DNA of 64,000 nt from GCA-2718815 sp963578105 (GTDB lineage: Bacteria; Planctomycetota; Planctomycetia; Pirellulales; Pirellulaceae). Below the pieces are notes generated by a model. It searched no databases, had not been told where the DNA came from, and saw nothing but the letters and a program-made list of their open reading frames with translations. Where the stretch lies: the NCBI GenBank assembly GCA_963578105.1, contig CAUZBP010000019.1:1-64000 (forward strand). Reading direction: 5' to 3'. This document shows, one piece after another, positions 7,530 through 17,253 of this stretch. Numbering within the stretch: position 1 is the first letter of the stretch; every line of letters starts with the position of its first letter. The position numbers were made by a program, and so were the translations under genes.

Positions 7530-8849
7530 GTGGCTGACTGGATCAACGAACAACTCGCTATTTATTTAAGCGCGGTGATGCCGGAGTCCGCGGAGGCACC
7601 TGGCTACGTGATTGCTGCGCTGATTCAGGCAGCGTTGATCATTCAGGTTCCGGCAGTTGGTGCACTGGTGTTCATCTGGATGGAGCGTAAAGTTTCGGGA
7701 CGAATTCAGGATCGGTTGGGACCCACACGCACGGGAGGCAAGTTTGGTTGGCTACAGACGTTGGCCGATGGTCTCAAACTCATCACCAAAGAAGACCTCA
7801 TTCCCGGTTCGGCCGATGCCATGCTGTTCAAACTGGCACCATACTTGAGTTTTGCGGCCAGCTTTGCTGCTTTTCTCGCTCTACCTTTCGCAACTGGTTG
7901 GGTTGGTCAGCACATCAATGTAGCGGTCTTCTTCGTGGCAGCCGTGTTGGGGCTGGAAGTGTTCGGAGTCTTGCTGGCCGGCTGGGCTTCGGGTTCGAAG
8001 TGGTCACTGTTTGGAGCCATGCGTGAAGCAGCTCAGGTAGTGAGTTACGAAGTCCCCATCGGTTTATGCATCATCATCCCCGTCATGGTCTGCGGAACGA
8101 TGGACTTGATCACCATCGGAAACATGCAGGCAGGTTTGTTCACCAACTGGTTGATTTTCCACGACCCGTTCACCTTCTTCACGTTTTGGATTTTCTTCAC
8201 CTGCGCCACGGCCAGTGTCAACCGGGCTCCTTTTGATTTAGCAGAAGCCGAAAGTGAACTGGTGGCTGGTTTTCACACAGAGTATTCAGGATTACGTTGG
8301 AGCATCTTTTTCATGGCCGAGTACGGCTCGATGTACATCGTCAGTGCATTGGGTGCAATTTTGTTCTTCGGGGGTTGGAATGGTCCGATCCCTATCTTCC
8401 ATTGGATCGGTTGGGCCTACTCGGGTGTCGGCGAAACGCCCACGCTTGCAGGATGGCTTGCAAACTTGTTTGGTTGTGGCAACCTGATTCTAAAAAGTGT
8501 GGTGGGGGTGACCGTCATGATATGGGTTCGCTGGACCCTGCCTCGCCTGCGCATTGATCAGGTAATCACCACGTGCTGGAAATATTGCGTGCCGTTGAGT
8601 TCGGTGATGTTTGTCGGTGTCTTGCTCTACACCGCGACCGATACCTGGTCTCCCAATGATTTGTTTCCTCACCGAAGTCGGGCATCCGTACGTGAAGGTT
8701 GGATCTCGCAGGACCAAGCACGTTCCGCTGGCAATCCGGAAGAAGACGAGGAGCAGGCGGCCCGCGATGAAGATGACCTCGCCAGGACTTCAAATCAGCC
8801 TGGGGAAGAATTTGTTCTACTGGCCCGATCAGCGGAGGAACGAAAATAA
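7530..8849 (+). CDS. nuoH: NADH-quinone oxidoreductase subunit H
   Basis: 439 residues from a GTG start. Conserved segments WMERKVSGRIQDRLGP (first cytoplasmic loop), ADGLKLITKED, and RAPFDLAEAESELVAGFHTEYSG identify NuoH, which completes the quinone chamber with NuoB and NuoD and links to the proton channels. About 8 TM helices. The last 60 residues after the final helix are hydrophilic and acidic (NPEEDEEQAARDEDDLAR), an extension not seen in the standard subunit. Its stop overlaps the nuoJ start as TAATG. Confidence 0.96.
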   Translation: MADWINEQLAIYLSAVMPESAEAPGYVIAALIQAALIIQVPAVGALVFIWMERKVSGRIQDRLGPTRTGGKFGWLQTLADGLKLITKEDLIPGSADAMLFKLAPYLSFAASFAAFLALPFATGWVGQHINVAVFFVAAVLGLEVFGVLLAGWASGSKWSLFGAMREAAQVVSYEVPIGLCIIIPVMVCGTMDLITIGNMQAGLFTNWLIFHDPFTFFTFWIFFTCATASVNRAPFDLAEAESELVAGFHTEYSGLRWSIFFMAEYGSMYIVSALGAILFFGGWNGPIPIFHWIGWAYSGVGETPTLAGWLANLFGCGNLILKSVVGVTVMIWVRWTLPRLRIDQVITTCWKYCVPLSSVMFVGVLLYTATDTWSPNDLFPHRSRASVREGWISQDQARSAGNPEEDEEQAARDEDDLARTSNQPGEEFVLLARSAEERK

Positions 8850-9454
8850 TGCTCCTCTTCACTGCTCTTAACTGGCATACGCTTTTCTTTCTGATCTTCG
8901 CATTGTTTGCCTGTTTTTTTGCCTTCTGCGTGCTAGTGACCAGCAACATCGTACGTATGGCGTTTTACCTGACCTTAGCGTTGGGAGCCACTGCCGGATT
9001 GTTCATGTTGGCTGGAGCTCATTTTGTCGGCGCCATGCAATTGATGATTTACGTGGGCGGAACACTTGTGCTGCTGGTATTTGGAGTCATGCTAACGGCC
9101 CAGGACAGTTTTGTACGGATGAGCACCCGGGGTGGCGACTGGGTGTTGGCCGTGGCCGTGGGAGTTTCCTTGCTGGCGTTACTTGTGGTCGCTGCGATCT
9201 ATCTTCCACAAGGGGAATTTCATGCTGATGCACAGGCCAAGATTCCGGCGGATGTTGCAAACCAAACAACTTCGCTCGGCTTGGCCTTGTTGAGCACGCG
9301 CCCCGACAAACTGGTAGCAACAAATGAAACGTTGGCAGCAGGGATGTCGGGATACCTATTGCCTTTCGAAATTGTCTCCGTCCATTTATTAGTGGTGCTC
9401 ATCGGAGCAGCCTATCTGGCGCGTGCCCGGCGGCACGCACCACCACCATCATAG
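8849..9454 (+). CDS. nuoJ: NADH-quinone oxidoreductase subunit J
   Basis: 201 residues with five predicted TM helices. The conserved TM3 segment GAHFVGAMQLMIYVGGTLVLLVFGVML is present and matches the pi-bulge helix of NuoJ. A polar loop of about 45 residues separates TM4 and TM5. Translation is probably coupled to nuoH through the TAATG overlap; nuoK follows after 17 nt. Confidence 0.94.
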   Translation: MLLFTALNWHTLFFLIFALFACFFAFCVLVTSNIVRMAFYLTLALGATAGLFMLAGAHFVGAMQLMIYVGGTLVLLVFGVMLTAQDSFVRMSTRGGDWVLAVAVGVSLLALLVVAAIYLPQGEFHADAQAKIPADVANQTTSLGLALLSTRPDKLVATNETLAAGMSGYLLPFEIVSVHLLVVLIGAAYLARARRHAPPPS

Positions 9455-9471
9455 CGATTACGTGTGAATCA

Positions 9472-9804
9472 ATGAGTCTCTTTGAACCTGTCGGTGTTAC
9501 ACATTATCTGATCGTGGGTGCCGTGATGTTTGTGATAGGTGCCATCTGCATGGCAACTAAACGCAATGCCCTGGGCATATTGATGGGGATTGAACTGGTG
9601 CTGAACGGGGCAAACATCAATTTCGTTGCTTTTGGCAGCCAGTACCTCCGTACCGAGACTTTGGGTCTGGACGGGCAACTGGTCGCCTTATTTGTCATTG
9701 TCTTGGCTGCGGCCGAAGCTGCCGTGGCCCTCGCAATCGCGCTGAACTTCTACAACAATCATGCGACAATCGATGTCGACAGAGCGGATGAGCTAAAAGG
9801 TTAA
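9472..9804 (+). CDS. nuoK: NADH-quinone oxidoreductase subunit K
   Basis: 110 residues, three TM helices. The membrane-embedded Glu of TM2 is in GILMGIELVLNGANINFV, and the second one in AAAEAAVALAIALNFY; both are required for proton translocation in E. coli NuoK. Its stop overlaps the nuoL start as TAATG at 9802-9806. Confidence 0.95.
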   Translation: MSLFEPVGVTHYLIVGAVMFVIGAICMATKRNALGILMGIELVLNGANINFVAFGSQYLRTETLGLDGQLVALFVIVLAAAEAAVALAIALNFYNNHATIDVDRADELKG

Positions 9805-12200
9805 TGGTTCCTTCTGAGTGGTTACCAAGGTTACTGGGAATTGCGGTACTTCTGCCGCTGGTGGCGTTTGTCGTAAACGTACTGGTCGGCCCCGCGCTGA
9901 AAAAGTACGCGGCCTACCTCTCGACTCTCATGATCTGTCTGGCGTTCGTCTGCTCCATGACGTCCCTGGTCCTGGCATGGCTGCCATACCACGATCCTGC
10001 GCCGGCAGGCCATGGTGACAGTGAACCCCATGCGGCGGCAACCAGCATGATCATTCCTGTTGCCGACCAACCCCAGCAGGCCCACCAGGAAATTGCTGCA
10101 TATACCGGATACTGGTATCGCCTGGGCCAATTCGGGTCGCTGCACCTGGACATCGGTTACTACATCGATTCACTGGCCGTCTGCATGTTCTGCATGGTGA
10201 CGCTTATCGCGTCCTGCATCCATTTCTATTCAATTGGATACATGCACGATGAAGAGTCCGAATACACCGACCATGAAGTGACGTTGAGTGACGGTTCTTA
10301 CTTGACAAGACCCGGACGTTTTCCGCGATTTTTCCAGTATCTGTCGCTGTTCTGCTTCAGCATGCTGGGGCTGGTCATCTCGGGAAATATCGCAATGACA
10401 TTTGTTTTCTGGGAACTGGTCGGTATCTGTTCTTATTTTCTGATCGGTTTCTATGTCGAACGTCCGAGTGCATCGACGGCTGCCAACAAAGCATTTATCG
10501 TAAACCGCGTGGGTGACTTTGGCATGATTATCGGACTGATGGTGATCTGGTCAACGTTGGGAACGTTCAACTTCGGAGACATCACAAAGGATGAGCCGGG
10601 AATCTTTAGTTTGGTGCGTCCTGCGGAACATCAGCATGAATTGATCGTGCCCGCCAAGATGGTACAGGAGGCAGCCAGTGAAAAAGTGGCTGAGATTGTA
10701 CAACATTCAGAAAGCCTCGAAACAGCCCTAAGCGAAATCGATGCGTGTACAGATGACTGGCGCAAAGAAGGCTACGGATATTGGCTGATGATTGTGGCGG
10801 GTCTGGGAATCTTTTGCGGATGCGTGGGTAAAAGTGCGCAATTCCCGCTACAGACCTGGCTGCCCGATGCCATGGAGGGACCGACACCGGTTTCCGCATT
10901 GGTGCATTCGGCAACGATGGTGGCGGCAGGTGTGTTCCTCGTGGGAAGATTTTTCCCAGTCTTTGTTCCCGAAGTATTGCTGGTGATTGCGGTGGTCGGC
11001 TGTATCACGCTCTTCATGGCTGCCACCATCGCCATCACGGCAACCGATATCAAACGCGTCCTGGCCTATTCGACCATCAGTCAGTTGGGATACATGATGC
11101 TGGCCCTGGGGGTTGGTGGCTGGATGGCCGGCATGCTACACCTGTTTACCCACGCCTTTTTCAAAAGTCTGTTGTTCATGTGTTCCGGTTCGGTGATCCA
11201 CGGAGTTCACACCAACGAGATGACCGAAATGGGTGGCTTGCGCAAGAAAATGCCGGTCACGGCTTACACGATGTTGATCGGGTGCCTGGCAATCTCCGGC
11301 GCAGGGATACCGTTTTTAATTGGTTTCAGTGGATACTATTCGAAGGATGCCATCCTGGAACAAGTTTTCTCGTTCTGGAGGTACCAACCGGAAAACGCCG
11401 GTTGGGGCGCTCTGTTTTTCCTGGTAGCGGCCGGCAGTGCGGGAATCACAGCCTTCTATATGTTTCGTCTGTGGTTCATGACCTTTGCTGGTGCGCCACG
11501 CGATCAAGAACGGTACGACCATGCTCACGAGTCGCCCAAAGTCATGTACATTCCGCTCATCATCCTGTCGATTTTTGCTGTCGGTGTCGCCTGGAACTTT
11601 TTTGATGTGAGCCTGACGAATTTACTGGAACAGGCAAGACCTTTAGGTACCGCCGCATCTGTGCAGGGTGAGATTGTCCAGCAGTGGTGGCCCGATGAAC
11701 ACCTTGCTCATCAGGAAAAAATAGTCTTTCCGGTGACGCTCATCGCCTTCGGAACGGCAGTGACCGGGTTTTTGCTGGCGATGCTCTTCTACGGCTTGCG
11801 TGTTTTGAATGCGCAGGAAGTTCAACAGCAGTTTCACATGGTGTATCGATTTCTGTTAAACAAGTGGTGGTTTGACGAGTTGTACGACTTCCTTTGGGTG
11901 CGCCCCACGCTCTTGATCTCACGTTTGGTGACGGGTATCGATCGACGGTGGATCGATGGCTTGATTGACGGTCTTGCGGACTGCACTAAACGGTTCTCTC
12001 AATGGGGAGATCGCTGGGTGGACCAAGGCGTGGTCGATGGATTTGCCAATCTCATCGCTCGTTGGACTTTTAACACCGGACTCTCACTGCGACGAGTTCA
12101 AACCGGTCAACTCCGGCAGTACGTGATGTTTATAGCCCTGGGCACCGTTGCCATTTTTATTTTAATCAGCCTGTTTTGGTCCCGCACTTTGGCGGGTTAA
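9804..12200 (+). CDS. nuoL: NADH-quinone oxidoreductase subunit L (Mrp-type antiporter), enlarged
   Basis: 798 residues against about 610-650 usually. The antiporter core is clear: FVFWELVGICSYFLIGFY, GKSAQFPLQTWLPDAMEGPTPVSALVHSATMV with the conserved Lys/His residues, and DIKRVLAYSTISQLGYMMLALG. Extra hydrophilic loops are inserted: about residues 70-100 (His/Pro/Gln rich), about 150-170, and a helical acidic stretch at about 260-320 (QHELIVPAKMVQEAASEKV). The C-terminal region includes the long amphipathic lateral helix. Distal proton pump of complex I. Confidence 0.95.
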   Translation: MVPSEWLPRLLGIAVLLPLVAFVVNVLVGPALKKYAAYLSTLMICLAFVCSMTSLVLAWLPYHDPAPAGHGDSEPHAAATSMIIPVADQPQQAHQEIAAYTGYWYRLGQFGSLHLDIGYYIDSLAVCMFCMVTLIASCIHFYSIGYMHDEESEYTDHEVTLSDGSYLTRPGRFPRFFQYLSLFCFSMLGLVISGNIAMTFVFWELVGICSYFLIGFYVERPSASTAANKAFIVNRVGDFGMIIGLMVIWSTLGTFNFGDITKDEPGIFSLVRPAEHQHELIVPAKMVQEAASEKVAEIVQHSESLETALSEIDACTDDWRKEGYGYWLMIVAGLGIFCGCVGKSAQFPLQTWLPDAMEGPTPVSALVHSATMVAAGVFLVGRFFPVFVPEVLLVIAVVGCITLFMAATIAITATDIKRVLAYSTISQLGYMMLALGVGGWMAGMLHLFTHAFFKSLLFMCSGSVIHGVHTNEMTEMGGLRKKMPVTAYTMLIGCLAISGAGIPFLIGFSGYYSKDAILEQVFSFWRYQPENAGWGALFFLVAAGSAGITAFYMFRLWFMTFAGAPRDQERYDHAHESPKVMYIPLIILSIFAVGVAWNFFDVSLTNLLEQARPLGTAASVQGEIVQQWWPDEHLAHQEKIVFPVTLIAFGTAVTGFLLAMLFYGLRVLNAQEVQQQFHMVYRFLLNKWWFDELYDFLWVRPTLLISRLVTGIDRRWIDGLIDGLADCTKRFSQWGDRWVDQGVVDGFANLIARWTFNTGLSLRRVQTGQLRQYVMFIALGTVAIFILISLFWSRTLAG

Positions 12201-12219
12201 GTGACGGACTTTGGTCATC

Positions 12220-14121
12220 ATGGAAAATCCCCTGCTTCTTTTCAGTCTTATCATTTTTGCTCCTGCCCTCGGGGCCCTGGTGCTGGCATTTGTCCCCAAA
12301 GACAAGCCCGACATCATACGGCTATTCACACTGTTCGTGACGATTCTGGTGCTGGTCCTGACAATCCTAATGGCCATTCCGGGGCAATTACCGGTCAGTT
12401 TCGATCTATCCGTTGATACGATGCAGGGTGCCTCGCAAGTCTCCTGGATACCGACCTTCAATATCGACTACTTCCTGGGTGCTGATGGCATCAGCTTTCC
12501 CCTGGTAATCTTGACCACCCTCGTCACGATGTTGGCAATGGGTGCCAGTTGGTCCATCACCAAACACGTGAAAGGCTACTGCATCCTGTTCTTGTTGCTG
12601 GAGACTGGAATGCTGGGAGTTTTCCTGGCACTTGACTTCTTTCTGTTCTACGTCTTCTGGGAAGTCATGCTGTTGCCGATGTATTTTCTGATCGGCATCT
12701 GGGGCGGTCCCAGAAAAGAATATGCAGCGATCAAGTTCTTCTTGTACACGCTTTTCGGCAGCGTATTGATGTTGGTCGCCATCCTCATGCTGTACTTCAG
12801 CAGTGACCTTACGGCCCAGGGAATGGAAGCCGAACAACTCGTCGCAGCCAAGATTGTACCGCTGCAGGAAGGGTCCACTCCTGAGCTTGCACTGGAAGCC
12901 TGGATCGACGCGGGCAAGGGTCTGGCGGTCGAGTACGCAGAGAAAATGAACGATCCGGCACAGCCCATACACACATTCAACATCCTGGCCTTGCAGCAGA
13001 TGGGCCAGCACACCGACCTGTTCGGTGGTCAGTTATGGGGCTGTTCGATTCAATGCTGGGCGTTCGTTCTACTGTTCATAGGATTTGCCATTAAGATACC
13101 TGTGGTACCTATGCATACCTGGTTACCTGATGCGCACGTTGAAGCTCCGACTCCCATTTCCATGATTCTGGCAGGTGTGCTGCTGAAGATGGGTGGCTAC
13201 GGAATCATCAGAATTTGTTATCCCATCTGTCCGGAGGCGGGATTTGAACTGCGATACTGGGTCTGCGCCATCGGGGTCATCAGCATGGTTTACGGCGCAT
13301 TTGCAGCCTTGGCTCAGAAAGACTTTAAACGCTTAGTAGCCTACAGTTCAGTGAGCCACATGGGCTATGTCGTGTTGGGCCTGGGCGTGTGGTCGGCATC
13401 TGCAGGGAATTTATACAACAGTGATTACTGGAACATGGGGATCCAAGGTGCCATGTTCCAGATGATTGCTCACGGGATCAGTTCGGCTGGAATGTTCTTT
13501 TTGGTCGGTGTGCTGTATGACCGGGTCCATCACCGAAACTTGGACGAGTTCGGAGGCATTTACGGGAAAATGCCCCTCTACACAGGATTGTCCATTGTCA
13601 TCTTCTTTGCCGCCCTGGGACTACCAGGATTGTGCGGATTTATCGGTGAGATTTTCGTGGTCCTTTCCGTCTGGAAATTCAGTACAACCTTGGCCGTCAT
13701 TTCGGCAGCAGTGGTGATCTTGACTGCGGCCTATATCCTCTGGGTGATTCAACGGGTCTATCTGGGGGCCGAGTACAAAGGGCCACATGAAGAGGCCTTG
13801 ACTCCCATGAACCTACGCGAAGTATCGATTGCCATACCTTTGGTTGTTCTGGCAATTCTGTTCGGTGTTTTTCCAGGAATTCTTTTGCAGTACATGGATC
13901 CAACGATTGATCGTCAGGTGCAGGAACTGGTTGCCTGGCAAAAGCGTGAAAAGCCTGGGGAACTTGGCTCCACGCAATCTGACAGGTCACCAAACGACAC
14001 GGCGGTATCGGTGGGTGTTAGCAGCCCTGAGCAGCATCCCGACCTCGACATGACCGATCAACAGCTGAGCCTGTTTAAGAGATCATCGCCCGACCATCAA
14101 TTCATTTCAGAGTCACCATGA
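12220..14121 (+). CDS. nuoM: NADH-quinone oxidoreductase subunit M, enlarged
   Basis: 633 residues from ATG 12220 (an in-frame TTG at 12211 also exists); about 500 is usual. The core is YFLGADGISFPLVILT, FYVFWEVMLLPMYFLIGIWGG (channel Glu), IPVVPMHTWLPDAHVEAPTPISMILAGVLLKMG and KDFKRLVAYSSVSHMGYV. A soluble insert of about 75 residues (about 200-275) sits in an external loop, and a polar C-terminal tail of about 60 residues follows the last helix. Proton-pumping subunit; 45 bp separate it from nuoN. Confidence 0.95.
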   Translation: MENPLLLFSLIIFAPALGALVLAFVPKDKPDIIRLFTLFVTILVLVLTILMAIPGQLPVSFDLSVDTMQGASQVSWIPTFNIDYFLGADGISFPLVILTTLVTMLAMGASWSITKHVKGYCILFLLLETGMLGVFLALDFFLFYVFWEVMLLPMYFLIGIWGGPRKEYAAIKFFLYTLFGSVLMLVAILMLYFSSDLTAQGMEAEQLVAAKIVPLQEGSTPELALEAWIDAGKGLAVEYAEKMNDPAQPIHTFNILALQQMGQHTDLFGGQLWGCSIQCWAFVLLFIGFAIKIPVVPMHTWLPDAHVEAPTPISMILAGVLLKMGGYGIIRICYPICPEAGFELRYWVCAIGVISMVYGAFAALAQKDFKRLVAYSSVSHMGYVVLGLGVWSASAGNLYNSDYWNMGIQGAMFQMIAHGISSAGMFFLVGVLYDRVHHRNLDEFGGIYGKMPLYTGLSIVIFFAALGLPGLCGFIGEIFVVLSVWKFSTTLAVISAAVVILTAAYILWVIQRVYLGAEYKGPHEEALTPMNLREVSIAIPLVVLAILFGVFPGILLQYMDPTIDRQVQELVAWQKREKPGELGSTQSDRSPNDTAVSVGVSSPEQHPDLDMTDQQLSLFKRSSPDHQFISESP

Positions 14122-14166
14122 GCACGGGCAATAAATATGCGCTGTGAAAATATAGGATGAGGTTCG

Positions 14167-15900
14167 GTGAACTTTAACTCTCTCGTAGACCAGGCGATCG
14201 ACAACACGATTTGTACGAGTGTACCGCTATTCGGTCCTGAACTCGTAATCTGTGTGACGATCTTCGTGTTGCTCGCGACAAGAGTCCTGCCGCTGGTTGA
14301 AAAAATCGACGCCTTCTATCTGGCTCTAATCGGCCTTTTTGTGGCATTGTGCATTCCTTTCGGTGGACAGCCGTGGCGCATGTTGGCTTCGTCGGACGAG
14401 TTTGCTCGCGTCGAAATTTTCTCCGGAATGCTGGTCTATGATGGTTTCACCGTCTTCATGCGCGGAATCTTGTTGGTTTTCGCTATTCTCCTGCTGTTGC
14501 TTGTTCGGCTGTCCAAGGTTTTTGACAGGCGGGATGGAACCGATATCTACACGCTTCTGCTGGGAGCAACGCTGGGACTTTCCCTGATGGCGTCCGCAAA
14601 CCACCTTCTGATGATTTTCCTGGCGGTCGAGATGGCCAGTGTTCCGTCCTATGTACTGGCAGGTATGCGTAAGGATCGACGACTCTCCAGCGAAGCTGCG
14701 CTAAAATACTCAATCTACGGCGCTGGCACTGCCGGGATTATGCTCTACGGCATCAGCCTGGTGGCTGGTGTTACCAACACGCTACATTTACCGACCGTGG
14801 CCACGCGCTTGGCCACGATGTGGCCCGAATTGTCCGTCGAGCAAACCTATGTCCTGGCATTGGGTGGTTTGATGATCATGATTGGCCTCGCCTTCAAGCT
14901 GTCGGCCGTACCGTTCCACTTCTGGTGCCCGGATGTGTTTGAAGGCGCCAGCGCGGAGGTGAACGCATTCTTGTCAGTCGCCTCCAAGGCAGCAGCTTTG
15001 GCCTTGCTGGTGCGCGTGGTGATCGGAGTCGGTGTAATCCCCTCCACTGCAGACCATTCAACCGTAGCCTTAGCGCACGTTCCTCCGGCAGTGGAAACAA
15101 CGTTCTTGAATGTGTCCGACGAGCAACCAGGAAAACCCAGCAATGGAATTCGCGGCGTTGCTTCAGGTCCTTCCCGTGCTGGCCCGGCCGGCTTGAGAAA
15201 TTTCATGGGCCTGCTAATCGCTGTCATCGCAGCCGTCACCTGCACCTTTGGTAATCTGGCAGCTTACGGTCAGCGAAATATCAATCGCCTGCTGGCTTAT
15301 TCCACGATCGCCCACGCAGGTTACATGATGATGGCAGTACCGCCCGTCGTTGCCATGACTTCGCAGAACATCGACGGCGCCGAAAAAGCGGTTGCAGCGT
15401 TGGCAATGTACATGGTCATTTACCTGTTCATGAATCTGGGAGCATTTTCCATTGTGGCAATCCTCCGGGATCAACTGGGTAGCGAAGAGATCGCTGACTA
15501 CGCCGGTTTGATTCGTCGCTCGCCGGGAATTTCCATCTGCTTCGCAGTCATTCTGTTTAGTTTAGTGGGGATTCCTCCCTTGGCCGGCTTCATCGGCAAG
15601 TTCGCAATCTTTGCTGCGTTGGTCGATGGCTGGAAAGTTTCTGGGCATGGTTATCTTATGGCCTTGTTGATCGTGGGCGGGATCAATACAGCCGTCAGTC
15701 TGTTTTATTATCTCCGGGTGGTGAGAGTAATAGCGATCGACCCTGAGCCGGAAAATCGCCGGTCCAGCGAGGGCTCGCTGGTCTCTCGCGTGCAATTTGG
15801 TTATGTCTTGCTGGTCACGATTCCGGTCGTATTCTTTTTCTTTCAGTGGGACTGGCTCAGTCAACTCGCGCGGGCAGCGACAACTCATTTATTATCCTAA
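14167..15900 (+). CDS. nuoN: NADH-quinone oxidoreductase subunit N, enlarged
   Basis: 577 residues from a GTG start with AGGATGAGG (14154-14162) just upstream. The antiporter fold signatures are LMIFLAVEMASVPSYVLAGM (TM5 Glu), GLAFKLSAVPFHFWCPDVFEGA (Lys in TM7) and NINRLLAYSTIAHAGYMMMAV. A loop insert of about 60 residues (about 295-350, Pro/Ser/Gly rich) is absent from typical NuoN. It ends the complex I cluster. Confidence 0.95.
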   Translation: MNFNSLVDQAIDNTICTSVPLFGPELVICVTIFVLLATRVLPLVEKIDAFYLALIGLFVALCIPFGGQPWRMLASSDEFARVEIFSGMLVYDGFTVFMRGILLVFAILLLLLVRLSKVFDRRDGTDIYTLLLGATLGLSLMASANHLLMIFLAVEMASVPSYVLAGMRKDRRLSSEAALKYSIYGAGTAGIMLYGISLVAGVTNTLHLPTVATRLATMWPELSVEQTYVLALGGLMIMIGLAFKLSAVPFHFWCPDVFEGASAEVNAFLSVASKAAALALLVRVVIGVGVIPSTADHSTVALAHVPPAVETTFLNVSDEQPGKPSNGIRGVASGPSRAGPAGLRNFMGLLIAVIAAVTCTFGNLAAYGQRNINRLLAYSTIAHAGYMMMAVPPVVAMTSQNIDGAEKAVAALAMYMVIYLFMNLGAFSIVAILRDQLGSEEIADYAGLIRRSPGISICFAVILFSLVGIPPLAGFIGKFAIFAALVDGWKVSGHGYLMALLIVGGINTAVSLFYYLRVVRVIAIDPEPENRRSSEGSLVSRVQFGYVLLVTIPVVFFFFQWDWLSQLARAATTHLLS

Positions 15901-15918
15901 GGGGGGATCGAACTCGTA

Positions 15919-16353
15919 ATGAGTTCTGCCACTGTACTACGATCGTTAAATCGCCTGTTGGCTTTGCATTGCCAATCCGTACCCATGTACCTCAGCTACA
16001 CTACCCCTTGGATAACCAAGGCGGATGAAAAAGTGCGGGCAGTTCTGCGGCATCTCGTGGCCGATCAGAAAACTCATAGCGAGCAAATCGCTCGACTGAT
16101 CCTCGATTTGGGCGGCAGTCCAAATCGCGGCCAGGGGCGAGATCTGACCCCCTTGAACGATCTTGCCCTCGGTTTTCTGCTGCAACGCATCATCGAATGC
16201 CAGGAGCAGGACATTGGTACCATCGAAGAATGCTTGAACGACCTGACAGAACATGCTGAAGCTTCAGCGCTGGCACAAGAGGCTTTGGGCATGGCTAAGG
16301 GCCACCTCGAATCACTGGAAGAGTTGGCCCAGGCTGCAACGAGCGCCACCTAG
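15919..16353 (+). CDS. Ferritin-like four-helix protein
   Basis: 144 residues, almost wholly helical. Starts 19 nt after nuoN with GGGGGG upstream, so it may be read with the complex I operon. Residues that could form a diiron or metal site appear as QKTHSEQIARLIL in helix 2, ECQEQDIGTIEE in helix 3 and GHLESLEELAQ in helix 4. The pattern resembles rubrerythrin/ferritin-like proteins but the canonical ExxH pairs are not complete, so metal binding is uncertain. No relation to complex I is known to me. Confidence 0.6.
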   Translation: MSSATVLRSLNRLLALHCQSVPMYLSYTTPWITKADEKVRAVLRHLVADQKTHSEQIARLILDLGGSPNRGQGRDLTPLNDLALGFLLQRIIECQEQDIGTIEECLNDLTEHAEASALAQEALGMAKGHLESLEELAQAATSAT

Positions 16354-16467
16354 CTCGTTGATGTTCGATTTTCAGCGTCAGCGAAGTACAGGCTACACGA
16401 TCGACCGTGTGAGTTGAACTGCATTTGTTACTTCTCGAAGTTATCGACAAACGCTGGCAGTGCAGCA

Positions 16468-17253
16468 ATGAATTTTTTTGACACACACGCGCACCTTGAT
16501 GACGAACAGTTGGTCGATGATCTTGAAGAAGTCGTCACTCGAGCTTCCAATGCCGGAGTTAAACACATTCTGGCAGTGGGAACCACCGCTGACTCCAGTG
16601 AAAAAACAGTTGAGATTGCCGGACGCTTTCCGGAAGTTCACGCTGCCGTAGGTTTACAACCCAACTATTGTTCAGAAGCGGGACCGGATGATTGGGATCG
16701 AGTGCGGGGACTTGTTGGACATTCTGAGGTAATTGCCCTCGGCGAAACTGGACTCGATCGATATTGGGATTTCACTCCCTTCTTTCTCCAGCAGGATTAC
16801 TTTGACCGGCACTTGCGGCTTTCGCAACAGACCGATCTGCCTTTTATTGTGCACATGCGAGACTGTGTCGAGGACATTTTAGTGATGTTGCGTGAAGCTC
16901 GCGTTCGTTCACCTTTACGAGGAATCATGCACTCCTTTACGGGCACCGCAGAAATGGCGGCGGAGTGTGTAGAATTGGGACTGCATATCAGCTTTGCGGG
17001 CATGGTGACCTTCAAAAAATCCGCGGACTTGCGGCACACTGCCGCCGGGATCCCGACTGATCGACTATTGATCGAGACCGATTCACCCTACTTGTCCCCA
17101 CATCCTCACCGTGGACAAAAACCAAATGAACCAGCCCTGATGATTCATACTGCTGAGTGCCTCGCAGAGACACGCGGCGTGACATTGGAAGAGATGGGAC
17201 GTCTCACCACTCTGAATGCGCACCGCTTACTGCGTACCGAACCGAAATCCTGA
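16468..17253 (+). CDS. TatD-family metal-dependent DNase/hydrolase
   Basis: 261 residues from ATG 16468, chosen because the family begins right at the metal site FFDTHAHLDD. Other family landmarks follow: GETGLDRYWD (metal Glu), PFIVHMRD and GIMHSFTGT (metal His residues), and LLIETDSPYLSPHPHRG (Asp). This TIM-barrel family includes 3'-5' exonuclease TatD and YcfH/YjjV types; subfamily cannot be fixed here. It stands between the nuo block and a convergent ligase gene. Confidence 0.93.
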   Translation: MNFFDTHAHLDDEQLVDDLEEVVTRASNAGVKHILAVGTTADSSEKTVEIAGRFPEVHAAVGLQPNYCSEAGPDDWDRVRGLVGHSEVIALGETGLDRYWDFTPFFLQQDYFDRHLRLSQQTDLPFIVHMRDCVEDILVMLREARVRSPLRGIMHSFTGTAEMAAECVELGLHISFAGMVTFKKSADLRHTAAGIPTDRLLIETDSPYLSPHPHRGQKPNEPALMIHTAECLAETRGVTLEEMGRLTTLNAHRLLRTEPKS

